From Streptomyces cyaneus (lineage in GTDB: Bacteria > Actinomycetota > Actinomycetes > Streptomycetales > Streptomycetaceae): DNA of 64,000 nt. Each line of letters begins with the position of its first letter. Within the stretch, counting starts at the first letter, position 1. Below the pieces are notes generated by a model. That model searched no databases. It saw nothing but the letters and a program-made list of their open reading frames with translations, and was not told the origin of the DNA. The stretch spans positions 434,001-498,000 of the forward strand of contig NZ_RQJW01000005.1 of the NCBI RefSeq assembly GCF_004028635.1. Direction: 5' to 3'. Positions 53,227 to 61,729 of the stretch are shown piece after piece. A program made the position numbers and the translations under genes.

Positions 53227-54219
53227 ATGAAGTACACGCAACTCGGACGCACGGGACTCAAGGTCAGCCGCCTCGTCCTCGGCACCATGAACTTCGGTCC
53301 GCAGACCGACGAAGCGGACAGTCACGCGATCATGGACGCGGCGCTGGACGCGGGCATCAACTTCTTCGACACGGCGAACGTGTACGGCTGGGGCGAGAAC
53401 AAGGGCCGTACCGAAAGCATCATCGGCAACTGGTTCGCGAAGGGCGGCGAGCGGCGCGACAAGGTCGTCCTCGCCACCAAGGTCTACGCCAACATGGCCG
53501 CGGACGGCGAGGCGTGGCCCAACCACGACAAGCTGTCGGCGGTGAACATCCGGCGCGCCGTGGACGCGTCGCTCAAGCGGCTGCAGACCGACTACATCGA
53601 CGTCTACCAGTTCCACCACATCGACCGCGCCACTCCCTTCGAGGAGATCTGGCAGGCCATCGATGTGCTGATCCAGCAGGGCAAGATCCTCTACGTCGGC
53701 TCGTCCAACTTCCCCGGGTACAAGATCGCCCAGGCCAACGAGATCGCCGCCCGCCGCGGCGGCACCATCGGCCTGGTCAGCGAGCAGTGCCTCTACAACC
53801 TCTTCGAGCGCCGCGTCGAGATGGAGATCATCCCGGCCGCGCAGGACTACGGCCTCGGGGTCATCCCCTGGTCGCCGCTGCACGGCGGACTGCTCGGCGG
53901 CGTCATCAAGAAGGAGGTCGAGGGCGCACGGCGCACCTCCGGTCGAGCCGCCGAGGTCCTCGCCGACCCGGCCGTACGCGCGAAGATCCAGGCGTACGAG
54001 GACCTGCTCGACAAGCACGGCCTGGAGCCCGGCGAGGCCGCTCTGGCCTGGCTGCTCACCCGCCCCGGCGTAACCGGCCCGATCGTCGGCCCGCGCACCG
54101 CCGGGCAGCTGGAGTCCGCACTGCGGGCGGCCGAACTGGAGCTGAGCGAAGAACTGCTGGCGGGGCTGGACGAGATCTTCCCGGGGCCGGGGCCCTCTCC
54201 GGAGGCCTTCGCCTGGTGA
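53227..54219 (+). CDS. Aldo/keto reductase (YajO/Gre-like)
   Basis: A 330-residue TIM-barrel, NADPH-dependent oxidoreductase: GTMNFGPQTDE, catalytic Tyr in FFDTANVYGWGENK, Lys in VLATKVYAN, His in YQFHHIDRATP, and the cofactor-binding GPRTAGQLESAL near the C-terminus. The substrate is not predictable. ATG 53227 has a GAGGGCC site upstream. A second copy of the gene's last ten codons lies 80 bp downstream (54265-54299). Confidence 0.92.
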   Translation: MKYTQLGRTGLKVSRLVLGTMNFGPQTDEADSHAIMDAALDAGINFFDTANVYGWGENKGRTESIIGNWFAKGGERRDKVVLATKVYANMAADGEAWPNHDKLSAVNIRRAVDASLKRLQTDYIDVYQFHHIDRATPFEEIWQAIDVLIQQGKILYVGSSNFPGYKIAQANEIAARRGGTIGLVSEQCLYNLFERRVEMEIIPAAQDYGLGVIPWSPLHGGLLGGVIKKEVEGARRTSGRAAEVLADPAVRAKIQAYEDLLDKHGLEPGEAALAWLLTRPGVTGPIVGPRTAGQLESALRAAELELSEELLAGLDEIFPGPGPSPEAFAW

Positions 54220-54231
54220 TCTGCCGGGGGT

Positions 54232-54249
54232 CCGGGGGTTGCCCCCCGG
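54232..54249 (+). terminator. GC hairpin after the aldo/keto reductase gene
   Basis: CCGGGGG (54232-54238) pairs with CCCCCGG (54243-54249) over a TTGC loop, 12 bp past the stop. Confidence 0.6.
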
Positions 54250-54264
54250 GAAAGCACAGCCCAG

Positions 54265-54299
54265 GTCCCGGGCCGTCCACGGAGGCTTTTGCCTGGTGA
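54265..54299 (+). repeat. Duplicated 3' end of the aldo/keto reductase gene
   Basis: This segment encodes, out of context, GPSTEAFAW and a stop, against GPSPEAFAW and a stop at 54190-54219. It is a diverged copy of the gene's terminus, placed 80 bp further on with the hairpin in between. Confidence 0.75.
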
Positions 54300-54442
54300 C
54301 GCCTGCTTCCCAGGGCGCCGTTCCATCGAACGGTTGAACAGGAAGCCAGCGGGTGGACGACGCGGAGCAACGCCTCCCGTCGGCAGACTTGCCGCGCCGC
54401 CGCGTAACGGACGTGGCGGCGCACAAGTTTGGAGGACCCCCC

Positions 54443-55609
54443 ATGTCCAGGGACTTCAGCAGGCGCCGACTGCTCGCCACGGGGGCCGGTGTCGCGCTCG
54501 GCGGTGCCGCGGCGGTCTCGGCGTCCACCGCGTCGGCCGCCACGTCGGGCTCGCAGGCCGGTACCGCCGATGCCCTCCGGTCCGGCCTCGGAGTCCGCGA
54601 AGAGACCCGCTCGCTCGACGAGTTGTACCGGGCGGCGGTGGCCGAGGGCGGCAAGTTCGTCCTCTACCAGGGCGGAGACGTCGACGGCCAGGCAGCCGGC
54701 GTGCGGGCGGGCTTCGCCGACCGCTTCCCCGACATCGACCTGACGGTCGTCGTGGACTACAGCAAGTACCACGACGTCCGCGTCGACAACCAGCTCGCGA
54801 CCGGCACCCTGGTCCCCGACGTCGTACAGCTGCAGACGCTCCAGGACTTCACCCGCTGGAAGCGGCAGGGACGGCTGCTTCCCTACAAGCCCGCCGGGTT
54901 CTCCAAGGTGCACAAGGGGTTCAAGGACCCCGACGGCGCGTGGACGGCGCTGATGGTCATCGGCTTCAGCTTCCTGTACGACATCCAGGCCGCCGGCACC
55001 CACGCGCCCAGGACCCCGCAGGACCTGGTCGACCCGCGCTGGAAGGGCGCCATCGCCTCCTCCTACCCGCACGACGACGACGCGGTGCTCTACCTCTTCT
55101 CCCTCTACCAGCGCACGTACGGCTGGGACTGGGTGGCGAAGTTCGCCGCGCAGCAGCCCCAGTTCGCGCGTGGCTCGCACACGCCGGGTCTCGCGGTCAA
55201 CGGCAAGCAGAAGGTCATCGGGGTCGGCGGATCCGGCAGCCCGGTCTCCACGTCGACCGTGACGAAGTGGGTGGTGCCCGAGGGGCACCCCTTCATGGCG
55301 TGGGGGCAGCGGGCCGCGATCCTGAAGCAGGCCGCCAACCCGACGGCGGCCAAGCTCTATCTGAACTGGATGCTGTCCGAGGAGCGCCAGAAGGCCAGCT
55401 TCAACGGCTGGTCGGTGCGGACGGACGTCACGCCGTCCCCCGGCCTGAAGCCGGTGTGGGAGAACCCGGACGCCCATGTGGACGGCTTCCCGCGGTTCAT
55501 GGAGGACCGCGCCGCGATCGAGCGGCTGAAGCAGACCTTCGCGCTGTACTTCGGTGAGGTGAAGGGCGACCCGTCGCCGGGCTGGCTGGGCCTCCACCCG
55601 GGACGCTGA
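54443..55609 (+). CDS. Tat-exported ABC solute-binding protein
   Basis: 388 residues: a twin-arginine leader (SRRRLLATGAG) and a periplasmic-binding fold related to iron/2-aminoethylphosphonate or spermidine binding proteins (KFVLYQGGDVDG, the LVPDVVQLQTLQD hinge, ALMVIGFSFLYD, WKGAIASSYPHDDDAVLYL). No permease or ATPase gene is adjacent, so it is an orphan or uses a shared transporter. ATG 54443 is preceded by GGAGGA. Metal-binding residues are not clear, so iron is uncertain. Confidence 0.85.
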   Translation: MSRDFSRRRLLATGAGVALGGAAAVSASTASAATSGSQAGTADALRSGLGVREETRSLDELYRAAVAEGGKFVLYQGGDVDGQAAGVRAGFADRFPDIDLTVVVDYSKYHDVRVDNQLATGTLVPDVVQLQTLQDFTRWKRQGRLLPYKPAGFSKVHKGFKDPDGAWTALMVIGFSFLYDIQAAGTHAPRTPQDLVDPRWKGAIASSYPHDDDAVLYLFSLYQRTYGWDWVAKFAAQQPQFARGSHTPGLAVNGKQKVIGVGGSGSPVSTSTVTKWVVPEGHPFMAWGQRAAILKQAANPTAAKLYLNWMLSEERQKASFNGWSVRTDVTPSPGLKPVWENPDAHVDGFPRFMEDRAAIERLKQTFALYFGEVKGDPSPGWLGLHPGR

Positions 55610-55725
55610 GGCCCGGCCGACGGCGGCTCCTTCCCTGGTGGTCCTTACAACGGTCACACCGGCAACGCCTTACACTCCTGACGGCATCGCCGAGTCCCGT
55701 TCGGCCCGTCCAGGGAGCCACCGTC

Positions 55726-56934
55726 GTGCCCGCCCTCTTTCCCGCCGTACGCCGGCCCCGTATGTCGGCGCGGCACCTCCCCCATCTGGTGTTCCTGGTC
55801 GTCGTCGCCGGAACCCTCGTACGGCTCTTCGAGCTGAACAACGAGCTGTGCTGGTCCATCGCGCCACCCACCACCGCGCTGGCCCTGCTGTACGTCGCCG
55901 GGCTGGCCGGGTGGGACCGGCTGGGCGGCGCGGGCCGGCCGGTCTGGCTCGGGACGCTGCTGGCGCTGTGGTCCTGGGTCGCCTGGACCCTTCCGGCCCC
56001 GCTCACGTCCGCCTACGCGTGGCTGGCCGTCCCGTTGGCCGTCCTGGCCGTGCGGATGCCCACCCGCACGCTGCGCGCCGTGGCACTCGGCGTCGTCACG
56101 GCACTGCTGGTGGCGGTCCTCGTGCGGGCCTGCGGCGGAGCCGACCCCGATGTACTCGCCCCGCCGATCGCCGCCGTCTGGGCCACCGCCGTCCTCTACC
56201 GCAACCAGCAGCGCCTGACGCGTGAACTGGCCGACACCCGGGGCGAGTTGGCGCGACGGCAACGCGAGGCCGGGCGGCTCACCGAACGGGCCCGCATCGC
56301 GCGCGACCTGCACGACACCCTCGCCCAGGAACTCGCGGGCAGCCGCATGCTCCTGCAAGCCGCCGAACGGGACTGGGACCGCCGCCCGGACGCGGCCCGG
56401 CGGCAGGTGCGGGTGGTCACCGACGCGCTCGGCGAGCATCTCGCCCAGACCCGCGGCATCATCGACGACCTCACCCCGCCCGTCCTGGCCCGGGACGGCC
56501 TGGAGGCGGCGCTGCGTGAGCTGAGCGCCCGTACGGGCTGTGCCGCCGAGGCACCCAGGATCTCCTTCAGCGCCGAGCACGCCCCGCGCGCCCTGCCCAC
56601 GGAGCAGGCCGTGGCCCTGCTGCGGGTGACGCAGGGCCTCCTCGCCAACGCGTGCGAACACGCGCGTGCCACGCACGTACACGTCACCCTGAGCTACGGC
56701 GGCGGGACGACGGCGGCCGTCGAGGTCCGCGACGACGGAGTGGGCTTCGACCCGGCCGTCGTGCGGTCGAACCTCGGGTCGACGGCCGCCGGCCGCGGAT
56801 TCGGGCTGGCCGGAGCACGCGAGCGGCTCAGCGCCCTCGGCGGCACACTCACCGTCGACACCGCGCCCGGCCACGGCACCCGCGTGCGGGCGGCCCTGCC
56901 GGCCGAGGACCGCGTGCCGGTCGGCGCCCGATGA
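55726..56934 (+). CDS. Sensor histidine kinase, NarL/DesK type
   Basis: 402 residues. About five hydrophobic helices in the first 150 residues, a coiled linker (LTRELADTRGELARRQREAGRL), HisKA_3 with the phospho-accepting His in RIARDLHDTLAQELAG, and an ATPase domain (LLANACEHARA N-box, VEVRDDGVGFD, GRGFGLAGARERL). It phosphorylates the response regulator encoded next, whose ATG overlaps its TGA. No extracellular sensor domain is evident, so the signal may be membrane state. Confidence 0.93.
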   Translation: MPALFPAVRRPRMSARHLPHLVFLVVVAGTLVRLFELNNELCWSIAPPTTALALLYVAGLAGWDRLGGAGRPVWLGTLLALWSWVAWTLPAPLTSAYAWLAVPLAVLAVRMPTRTLRAVALGVVTALLVAVLVRACGGADPDVLAPPIAAVWATAVLYRNQQRLTRELADTRGELARRQREAGRLTERARIARDLHDTLAQELAGSRMLLQAAERDWDRRPDAARRQVRVVTDALGEHLAQTRGIIDDLTPPVLARDGLEAALRELSARTGCAAEAPRISFSAEHAPRALPTEQAVALLRVTQGLLANACEHARATHVHVTLSYGGGTTAAVEVRDDGVGFDPAVVRSNLGSTAAGRGFGLAGARERLSALGGTLTVDTAPGHGTRVRAALPAEDRVPVGAR

Positions 56935-57632
56935 GCGAGGCGGAGGCTCCGCCGCTGCGGATCCTGATCGTGGACGACCACACCGTCGTACGGGCGGGCC
57001 TGCGCGCCCTGCTGGAAGGCGAACCCGGCTTCGACGTCGTCGGCGAGACCGGCGACGGCACCGACGCCGTACGCCTGGTGACCCGGCTGCGCCCCGACGT
57101 CGTACTCATGGACCTCCGGCTCACCGACCCGGGCCCGCCGCGCACCGGCGTCACCGACATCGGCGGCCTGGACCCCGTCGACGCCATCGACGGCATCGAG
57201 GCGACCCGCCGGATCCTCGCGGCCCGCGCCGACAGCCGGGTCGTCGTGCTCACCAGCTACGGCAGCCAGGCCGACGTCCTGCGGGCCGTAGAAGCCGGCG
57301 CCCGCGGCTACGTCCTCAAGGCGGGGCCGCCCGACGAACTGTTCCGCGCGATCCGCGCCGCGGCGGCCGGAGGCATGGCCCTGGCACCGGAGGCCGCCGC
57401 CCGTGTCGTCGGGCACGCGGTCGAGCCGGGGCCGGTGCTCAGCGGGCGGGAGATCGAGGTCGTACGGCTCCTCGCCCAGGGACACAGCAACCGGGCCATC
57501 GCGAGCGCGCTGTTCCTGGCCGAGGCGACGGTCAAGACCCACCTCGTACGGATCTACCGCAAGCTCGGCACCGAGAACCGGGCCGCCACCGTCAGCGAAG
57601 CCGTCCGGCTGGGGCTGATCGAAGTCATCTGA
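56931..57632 (+). CDS. NarL/FixJ family response regulator with a receiver-domain insertion
   Basis: 233 residues: a receiver domain (VDDHTVVRAGL; phospho-Asp61 in VLMDLRLTD; Lys in YVLKAG) and a LuxR-type helix-turn-helix (LSGREIEVVRLLAQGHSNRAIASALF). Oddity: where family members read D-L-R-M-P-G-x-D-G-I-E, about 19 extra residues rich in Gly/Pro/Asp separate Asp61 from DGIEATRR. This lengthens the beta3-alpha3 loop next to the phosphorylation site. It is co-translated with the kinase. Confidence 0.94.
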   Translation: MSEAEAPPLRILIVDDHTVVRAGLRALLEGEPGFDVVGETGDGTDAVRLVTRLRPDVVLMDLRLTDPGPPRTGVTDIGGLDPVDAIDGIEATRRILAARADSRVVVLTSYGSQADVLRAVEAGARGYVLKAGPPDELFRAIRAAAAGGMALAPEAAARVVGHAVEPGPVLSGREIEVVRLLAQGHSNRAIASALFLAEATVKTHLVRIYRKLGTENRAATVSEAVRLGLIEVI

Positions 57633-57637
57633 CGGGT

Positions 57638-57727
57638 CTACCGTCCGAGCGCCGCCGCGACAGCCACCAGCGCGAACATCAACACAAGCGCACCGGCCAT
57701 GATCCGGTTCCGGGTTTTCGGGTCCAC
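57638..57727 (-). CDS. 29-residue single-helix membrane peptide
   Basis: GTG 57727 opens a frame encoding a basic head (VDPKTRNR) and one hydrophobic helix of about 20 residues (MAGALVLMFALVAVAAALG). It fits between the response regulator and ThpR genes. The sequence looks like a real short membrane peptide, but the GTG has only a weak ribosome-binding site and nothing else confirms translation. Confidence 0.5.
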   Translation of the reverse strand: MDPKTRNRIMAGALVLMFALVAVAAALGR

Positions 57728-57737
57728 GTCACCGAGC

Positions 57738-58310
57738 CTAACCGGCCCCTGCGAGCGGCCAGCGGGCGACCGCCTCGTACCGGGGCTGCTCGCCCGCCAC
57801 CCCCGACTTCGGCAGCCTGCTGCGCACCAGCACCAGCTCGTCCACGGTCCACGTGAGGCTCGTGAACGCCTGGAGGGCCGTGACATACGGCCGTACGTCC
57901 ACCGCGTCCCGGCTCCGCGCCACCGTCAGGTGGGCCTTGTACCGCCGGTGCTCCCCCATCGGCACCCCGGCCTTGCGCGCCGCCGCCTCACTGCGGTCCG
58001 CCAGCAGCCCCAGCGTCGCCAGGTCCCCCTCCGCGCCCGCCCACAGGGCCCGCCCGTGCCCGAACTGCCCGCCGCCACTGAGCGCCAGCGGGAAGGACGA
58101 CGTGCGGTGCGCGGCGCGCTCCAGGCGGGCCGACAGGTCGGGTACGAGATCGTCGTCGACCTCGCCGTAGAAGGCGAGGGTGAAGTGCCAGCCGGGGCGG
58201 CCGGTCCAGCGCAGCCCCTGCGCGCCCGGCAGCTTCTTCAACTCGGCGACTTCGGCGGCCAGTTCATGGGTGACGTCCTCTGGCGGCAGCACGGCGGCGA
58301 AGAGTCTCAT
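57738..58310 (-). CDS. thpR: RNA 2',3'-cyclic phosphodiesterase (2H family)
   Basis: A 190-residue protein of the LigT/ThpR family with two HxTx motifs, WHFTLAFYGEV and AHLTVARSRD, the catalytic pair of 2H phosphoesterases. These enzymes open RNA 2',3'-cyclic phosphates; in Streptomyces the physiological substrate is not known. ATG 58310 opens with RLFAAVLPPE, the family's start. It is divergent from a GNAT gene 26 bp away. Confidence 0.9.
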   Translation of the reverse strand: MRLFAAVLPPEDVTHELAAEVAELKKLPGAQGLRWTGRPGWHFTLAFYGEVDDDLVPDLSARLERAAHRTSSFPLALSGGGQFGHGRALWAGAEGDLATLGLLADRSEAAARKAGVPMGEHRRYKAHLTVARSRDAVDVRPYVTALQAFTSLTWTVDELVLVRSRLPKSGVAGEQPRYEAVARWPLAGAG

Positions 58311-58335
58311 GGGTCCAGCCTGGCACCATGACGGC

Positions 58336-58854
58336 ATGGAGATCACCATCAGAGAGGGCGGGCCCGACGACATGCCCGCGATACTCGGCATGCTCGACAG
58401 CTGTGTGGAGTGGCTGGTCTCGCAGGGGCGCCCGGGGCAATGGGGCACGAAGCCGCTGTCCGAGAACCCGAGGGTGGTGGAGTCGGTCACCCGGAACATG
58501 GACGAGGGCAGCGTCTTCATCGCCGAGGTCGACGGCGTGCCGGCCGCCACCCTCACCCTCACCGACGCGCCCGGCGCCTACCTGGCCCACCTCCCGCCGC
58601 CCGGCGAGCCCGAGCGCTACATCCACTGGCTCGCCTCCGACCGCCGCTTCAAGGGACACGGCGTGGGCAGCGCCCTCCTCGCGCACGCCGCCGAGGAGAC
58701 CCGGCGCGCGGGCGTCTCGCTGCTGCGGGTGGACTGCTACGCGGGCGACGACGGCGGACTCGTCCGCTACTACGAGAGCAACGGCTTCGTCCGCACGGAG
58801 ACGTACACGGGCAAGGACGACTGGCCGGGACAGGTGCTGGCGCGGCGGGTCTGA
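58336..58854 (+). CDS. GNAT family N-acetyltransferase
   Basis: 172 residues with the acetyl-CoA motif DRRFKGHGVGSALLAHAAEE and a C-terminal YYESNGFVRTE block typical of GNAT enzymes. The substrate is unknown. Its start lies 26 bp from the divergent ThpR gene; ATG 58336 begins the conserved frame (MEITIREGG). Confidence 0.92.
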   Translation: MEITIREGGPDDMPAILGMLDSCVEWLVSQGRPGQWGTKPLSENPRVVESVTRNMDEGSVFIAEVDGVPAATLTLTDAPGAYLAHLPPPGEPERYIHWLASDRRFKGHGVGSALLAHAAEETRRAGVSLLRVDCYAGDDGGLVRYYESNGFVRTETYTGKDDWPGQVLARRV

Positions 58855-58962
58855 TGACTGGGCCGTGAGCGTGACCATGGCCACACGTGACGCGGTCACC
58901 GTGCGTATCGTTGTACTGCGCGGCCGCACTTGTGCGAAGGGCGGCCGGGGAGGAGCGCCACG

Positions 58963-59550
58963 ATGACCGTCCTTGAAGACAGGATCGAGATGGCCGAGGA
59001 ATGCGGCGAGCTGACTCTGGACGTCCTGTTCGAGTGGCTCGAGAAGATGCCCATCCCCGAGGGAACGAAGGTCGAGATCGTCGGGGGGAACATCTTCATG
59101 TCGCCGCAGCGGCAGAACCACTGGGAGATCATCTTCGACATCGCGGAGCAGTTGCGCGCCAAGTACCCCCGCAAGCGGTTGGCATCGGACGTGCGGATCG
59201 ACTTCCCCGGGAATCTGAACGGCTTCGCCTGCGACCTGGCTGCCATGGCCGAGCGGTCGGTGAAGGACAGCAGGGGCCGCTGGCGCTATCAGGACGTCGA
59301 ATTCGTGGCCGAGGTCATCTCCAAGGACACGGCGGCCAACGACTACGGCCCGAAGAAGGACGCCTACGCCGCGGCCGAAGTGCCGGTGTACCTGATCGTG
59401 GACCCGTACACCGGCGAGTGGCATCTGCACACCCTGCCGAAGGACGGCAAGTACCACAGCGACGTCAGCTTCTCCTTCGGGGAGGACATCGACCTGAGCC
59501 GGACCGGTGTCGGCCTGGTCCTCAAGACCGACGAGTTCCCCCGCGACTGA
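58963..59550 (+). CDS. Uma2-family (DUF820) PD-(D/E)xK nuclease-like protein
   Basis: 195 residues. The restriction-like core shows VEIVGGNIFMSPQRQNHWEII, the Asp in FACDLAAMA, and the E-x-x-S/K region VEFVAEVISKD followed by the family's KKDAYAAAEVPVYLIVDP. Such proteins are abundant in Streptomyces and their function is largely unproven. ATG 58963 follows GGGGAGGAG. It converges on the MFS gene at 59564. Confidence 0.9.
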   Translation: MTVLEDRIEMAEECGELTLDVLFEWLEKMPIPEGTKVEIVGGNIFMSPQRQNHWEIIFDIAEQLRAKYPRKRLASDVRIDFPGNLNGFACDLAAMAERSVKDSRGRWRYQDVEFVAEVISKDTAANDYGPKKDAYAAAEVPVYLIVDPYTGEWHLHTLPKDGKYHSDVSFSFGEDIDLSRTGVGLVLKTDEFPRD

Positions 59551-59563
59551 CCGTCGAGCGCCC

Positions 59564-60925
59564 TTACGCCACCGTCGTCAACTGCTCCTCCCGCTGTTGC
59601 CGCGGCACGAACCGAACATGCGGATGCCCCTGGTTCCACCCCACGGTCAGCCGCAGTCCGCCGACCCGGGCCAGCAGCAGGGCGATGGTGACGGCCGCTG
59701 CAGCCGTGATCGCCCCGCCCACTGCCAGGCCCGCCCGGACGCCGTACGCGTCCGTGATCCAGCCGGCGATCGGGGCGCCCAGCGGGGCGCCGCCCATGAA
59801 GACCATCATGTACAGGGCCATCACCCGGCCCCGCATGACCGGGTCGGTGGACATCTGGATGCTGCTGTTGGCGGTGACGTTCACCGTCATGCCGAACATG
59901 CCGATGGGGACCATGAGCAGGGCGAACAGCCACAGGGAGGGCGCGAGCGCGGCCACCATCTCCATGGCGCCGAAGGCCACCGCCCCCGCGATCAGCACCC
60001 GCATCCGGGCCGTACCGCGCCGGGCCGCGAGCAGCGCGCCCGCAAGGGAGCCCACCGCCATCAGCGTGTTGAAGAGGCTGTAGGAGCCGGCACCCGCGCG
60101 GAAGACGTCGTCGGCGAAGGCCGACAGATAGACCGGGAAGTTGAAGCCGAAGGTGCTGACGAACCCGGCGAGCGCGATGGTCCAGATCAGCTCCGGGCGC
60201 CCGGCGACATACCGCAGCCCCTCCCGCAGCTGCCCCTTGCCACGCGGGGCCCGCTCGACGACGTACAGCTCACGCGCCCGCATCAGCAGCAGTCCGGCGA
60301 TGGGCGCGACGAAGGACAGGCCGTTGGCGAGGAACGCCCAGCCCGTGCCGACACCGGTGATCATCAGGCCGGCGACGGCGGGGCCGACCAGGCGGGCGGA
60401 CTGGAAGTTCGCCGAGTTGAGGCTGACCGCGTTCTGGAGCTGGTCGGGGCCGACCATCTCGGAGACGAAGGACTGGCGGGCCGGGTTGTCGACGACCGTG
60501 GCGAGGCCCACGGCGAAGGCCGCGAGGTAGACGTGCCAGACCTGGACGTGCCCGGTGAGGGTGAGGACGGCGAGCGCGATGCCGGTGAGGGCCATCGACG
60601 TCTGGGTGACGAGCAGCGTGCGGCGCTTGGGCAGACGGTCGACGAGGACGCCGCCGTAGAGACCGAAGAGCAGCATCGGCAGGAACTGCAGGGCCGTCGT
60701 GATGCCGACGGCGGTGGCGGAGCCGGTGAGGCCGAGCACCAGCCAGTCCTGGGCGATGCGCTGCATCCAGGTGCCGGTGTTGGAGACGACCTGACCGAGG
60801 AAGAACAGGCGGTAGTTCCTGACCTTCAGCGAGCTGAACATCGAGGACTTGCGGGTCTTGGGAGCGGATACGGAGTCGTAGGTGTCTGGTGCGGGGGCGG
60901 AAGCTGCTCCGGATCCCGAACTCAA
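59564..60925 (-). CDS. MFS transporter, EntS/DHA3-like
   Basis: 453 residues with about twelve hydrophobic helices, the motif A-like GGVLVDRLPKRR between helices 2 and 3, and the family's NYRLFFLGQVVSNTGTWMQRIA start. DHA3 members export drugs or siderophores. The start is TTG 60925 (AGTTCGGGATCCGG follows), with AGGAGG nine bases upstream; no ATG or GTG is better placed before MFSSLKVRNYR. The adjacent MarR gene and operator suggest drug-responsive control. Confidence 0.9.
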   Translation of the reverse strand: MSSGSGAASAPAPDTYDSVSAPKTRKSSMFSSLKVRNYRLFFLGQVVSNTGTWMQRIAQDWLVLGLTGSATAVGITTALQFLPMLLFGLYGGVLVDRLPKRRTLLVTQTSMALTGIALAVLTLTGHVQVWHVYLAAFAVGLATVVDNPARQSFVSEMVGPDQLQNAVSLNSANFQSARLVGPAVAGLMITGVGTGWAFLANGLSFVAPIAGLLLMRARELYVVERAPRGKGQLREGLRYVAGRPELIWTIALAGFVSTFGFNFPVYLSAFADDVFRAGAGSYSLFNTLMAVGSLAGALLAARRGTARMRVLIAGAVAFGAMEMVAALAPSLWLFALLMVPIGMFGMTVNVTANSSIQMSTDPVMRGRVMALYMMVFMGGAPLGAPIAGWITDAYGVRAGLAVGGAITAAAAVTIALLLARVGGLRLTVGWNQGHPHVRFVPRQQREEQLTTVA

Positions 60926-60952
60926 AAGTGTTCGCCTCCTCGCGAATACGGC

Positions 60953-61396
60953 TTACAGATGGGCGAGCTTCTCCAGCACGGGGGCGGCGGCGCGCAGTTT
61001 CGCCCACTCGTCCTCGTCGAGACCCTCGACCAGGGTGGCCAGGAAGGCGTTGCGCTTGCGGCGGCTCTCCTCGAGCATCGCCTCGGCCTGCTCGGTCTTC
61101 GTGACGACCTTCTGGCGCCGGTCCTCCGGGTGCGGCTCCAGACGGACCAGTCCCTTGGACTCCAGCAGGGCGACGATGCGGGTCATCGACGGCGGCTGGA
61201 CGTGCTCCTTGCGGGCGAGCTCACCGGGGGTGGCCTTGCCGCAGAGGGAGAGGGTGCCCAGCACCGACATCTCGGTGGGGCTCAGCGACTCGTCGACCCG
61301 CTGGTGCTTGAGCCGGCGTGACAGCCGCATCACGGCGGAGCGCAGAGAGTTCACGGCGGCAGCGTCGTCGCCATGGGTAAGGTCCGACATGTTCAT
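60953..61396 (-). CDS. MarR family regulator
   Basis: A 147-residue winged-helix protein: LSPTEMSVLGTLSLCGKATPGELARKEHVQPPSMTRIVALLES is a typical MarR recognition region, followed by the wing EPHPEDRRQKVV. It sits 27 bp before the MFS exporter gene, suggesting one transcript and repression relieved by an exported substrate. ATG 61396 and 61390 are both possible; the former lies inside the operator-like palindrome. Confidence 0.92.
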   Translation of the reverse strand: MNMSDLTHGDDAAAVNSLRSAVMRLSRRLKHQRVDESLSPTEMSVLGTLSLCGKATPGELARKEHVQPPSMTRIVALLESKGLVRLEPHPEDRRQKVVTKTEQAEAMLEESRRKRNAFLATLVEGLDEDEWAKLRAAAPVLEKLAHL

Positions 61397-61421
61397 TAGC
61401 GTAACTCATTACTCTCGCTAA
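61396..61421. promoter_or_regulatory. Palindrome at the MarR gene start (probable autoregulatory operator)
   Basis: TTAGCG (61396-61401) and CGCTAA (61416-61421) frame an inner GTAA-ctca-TTAC (61401-61412). The site overlaps the MarR start codon, a position suited to repressing the marR-MFS transcript. It is AT-rich compared with its surroundings. Confidence 0.7.
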
Positions 61422-61546
61422 AGACCACCCGGAAACACGTATGGCTGCCCGTGACCCCGGCCACTGAATCGCCACATCACTCATATGGGTGATCCGGCAC
61501 CGGAACGTGACACACCGCACCGAAGAGTGCCGCGACCCTCGTGTTC

Positions 61547-61729
61547 ATGGGGACCAGCGTGCTCAGCCTGCGGATAGACCACGAGCTGCTCGAACGACTC
61601 CGAGAGCATGCGGCAAAAAGAGGAATGAGCGTCCAGGACTACGTCGTCCGGACGCTCATCCGCGATGACTTCGACGAGCGGTTCCAGTCCGCGGTCGAGG
61701 AGACCGAGAAGTTCTACGGGCTCACGTGA
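61547..61729 (+). CDS. Ribbon-helix-helix-like small protein
   Basis: 60 residues. The sequence SVLSLRIDHELLERLREHAAKRGMSVQDYVVR gives the strand-helix-helix pattern of CopG/Arc-type DNA-binding proteins, followed by an acidic tail (RFQSAVEETEKFYGLT). Such proteins bind DNA as dimers; an antitoxin role is possible but no toxin gene is adjacent. ATG 61547 is preferred; GTG 61541 is two codons earlier. Confidence 0.75.
   Translation: MGTSVLSLRIDHELLERLREHAAKRGMSVQDYVVRTLIRDDFDERFQSAVEETEKFYGLT

Noticed and set aside
53190..54299. A 369-codon plus-strand frame overlapping the aldo/keto reductase gene
   Set aside because: It is out of frame with the enzyme for most of its length. Only its end, the duplicated tail GPSTEAFAW, has meaning.
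54443..55609. Complete ABC importer operon
   Set aside because: Only the binding protein is present; the following genes are a two-component pair and no permease or ATPase follows.
61547..61729. Toxin-antitoxin pair
   Set aside because: The ribbon-helix-helix protein resembles an antitoxin, but no toxin gene lies beside it; the next gene is a purine permease on the other strand.
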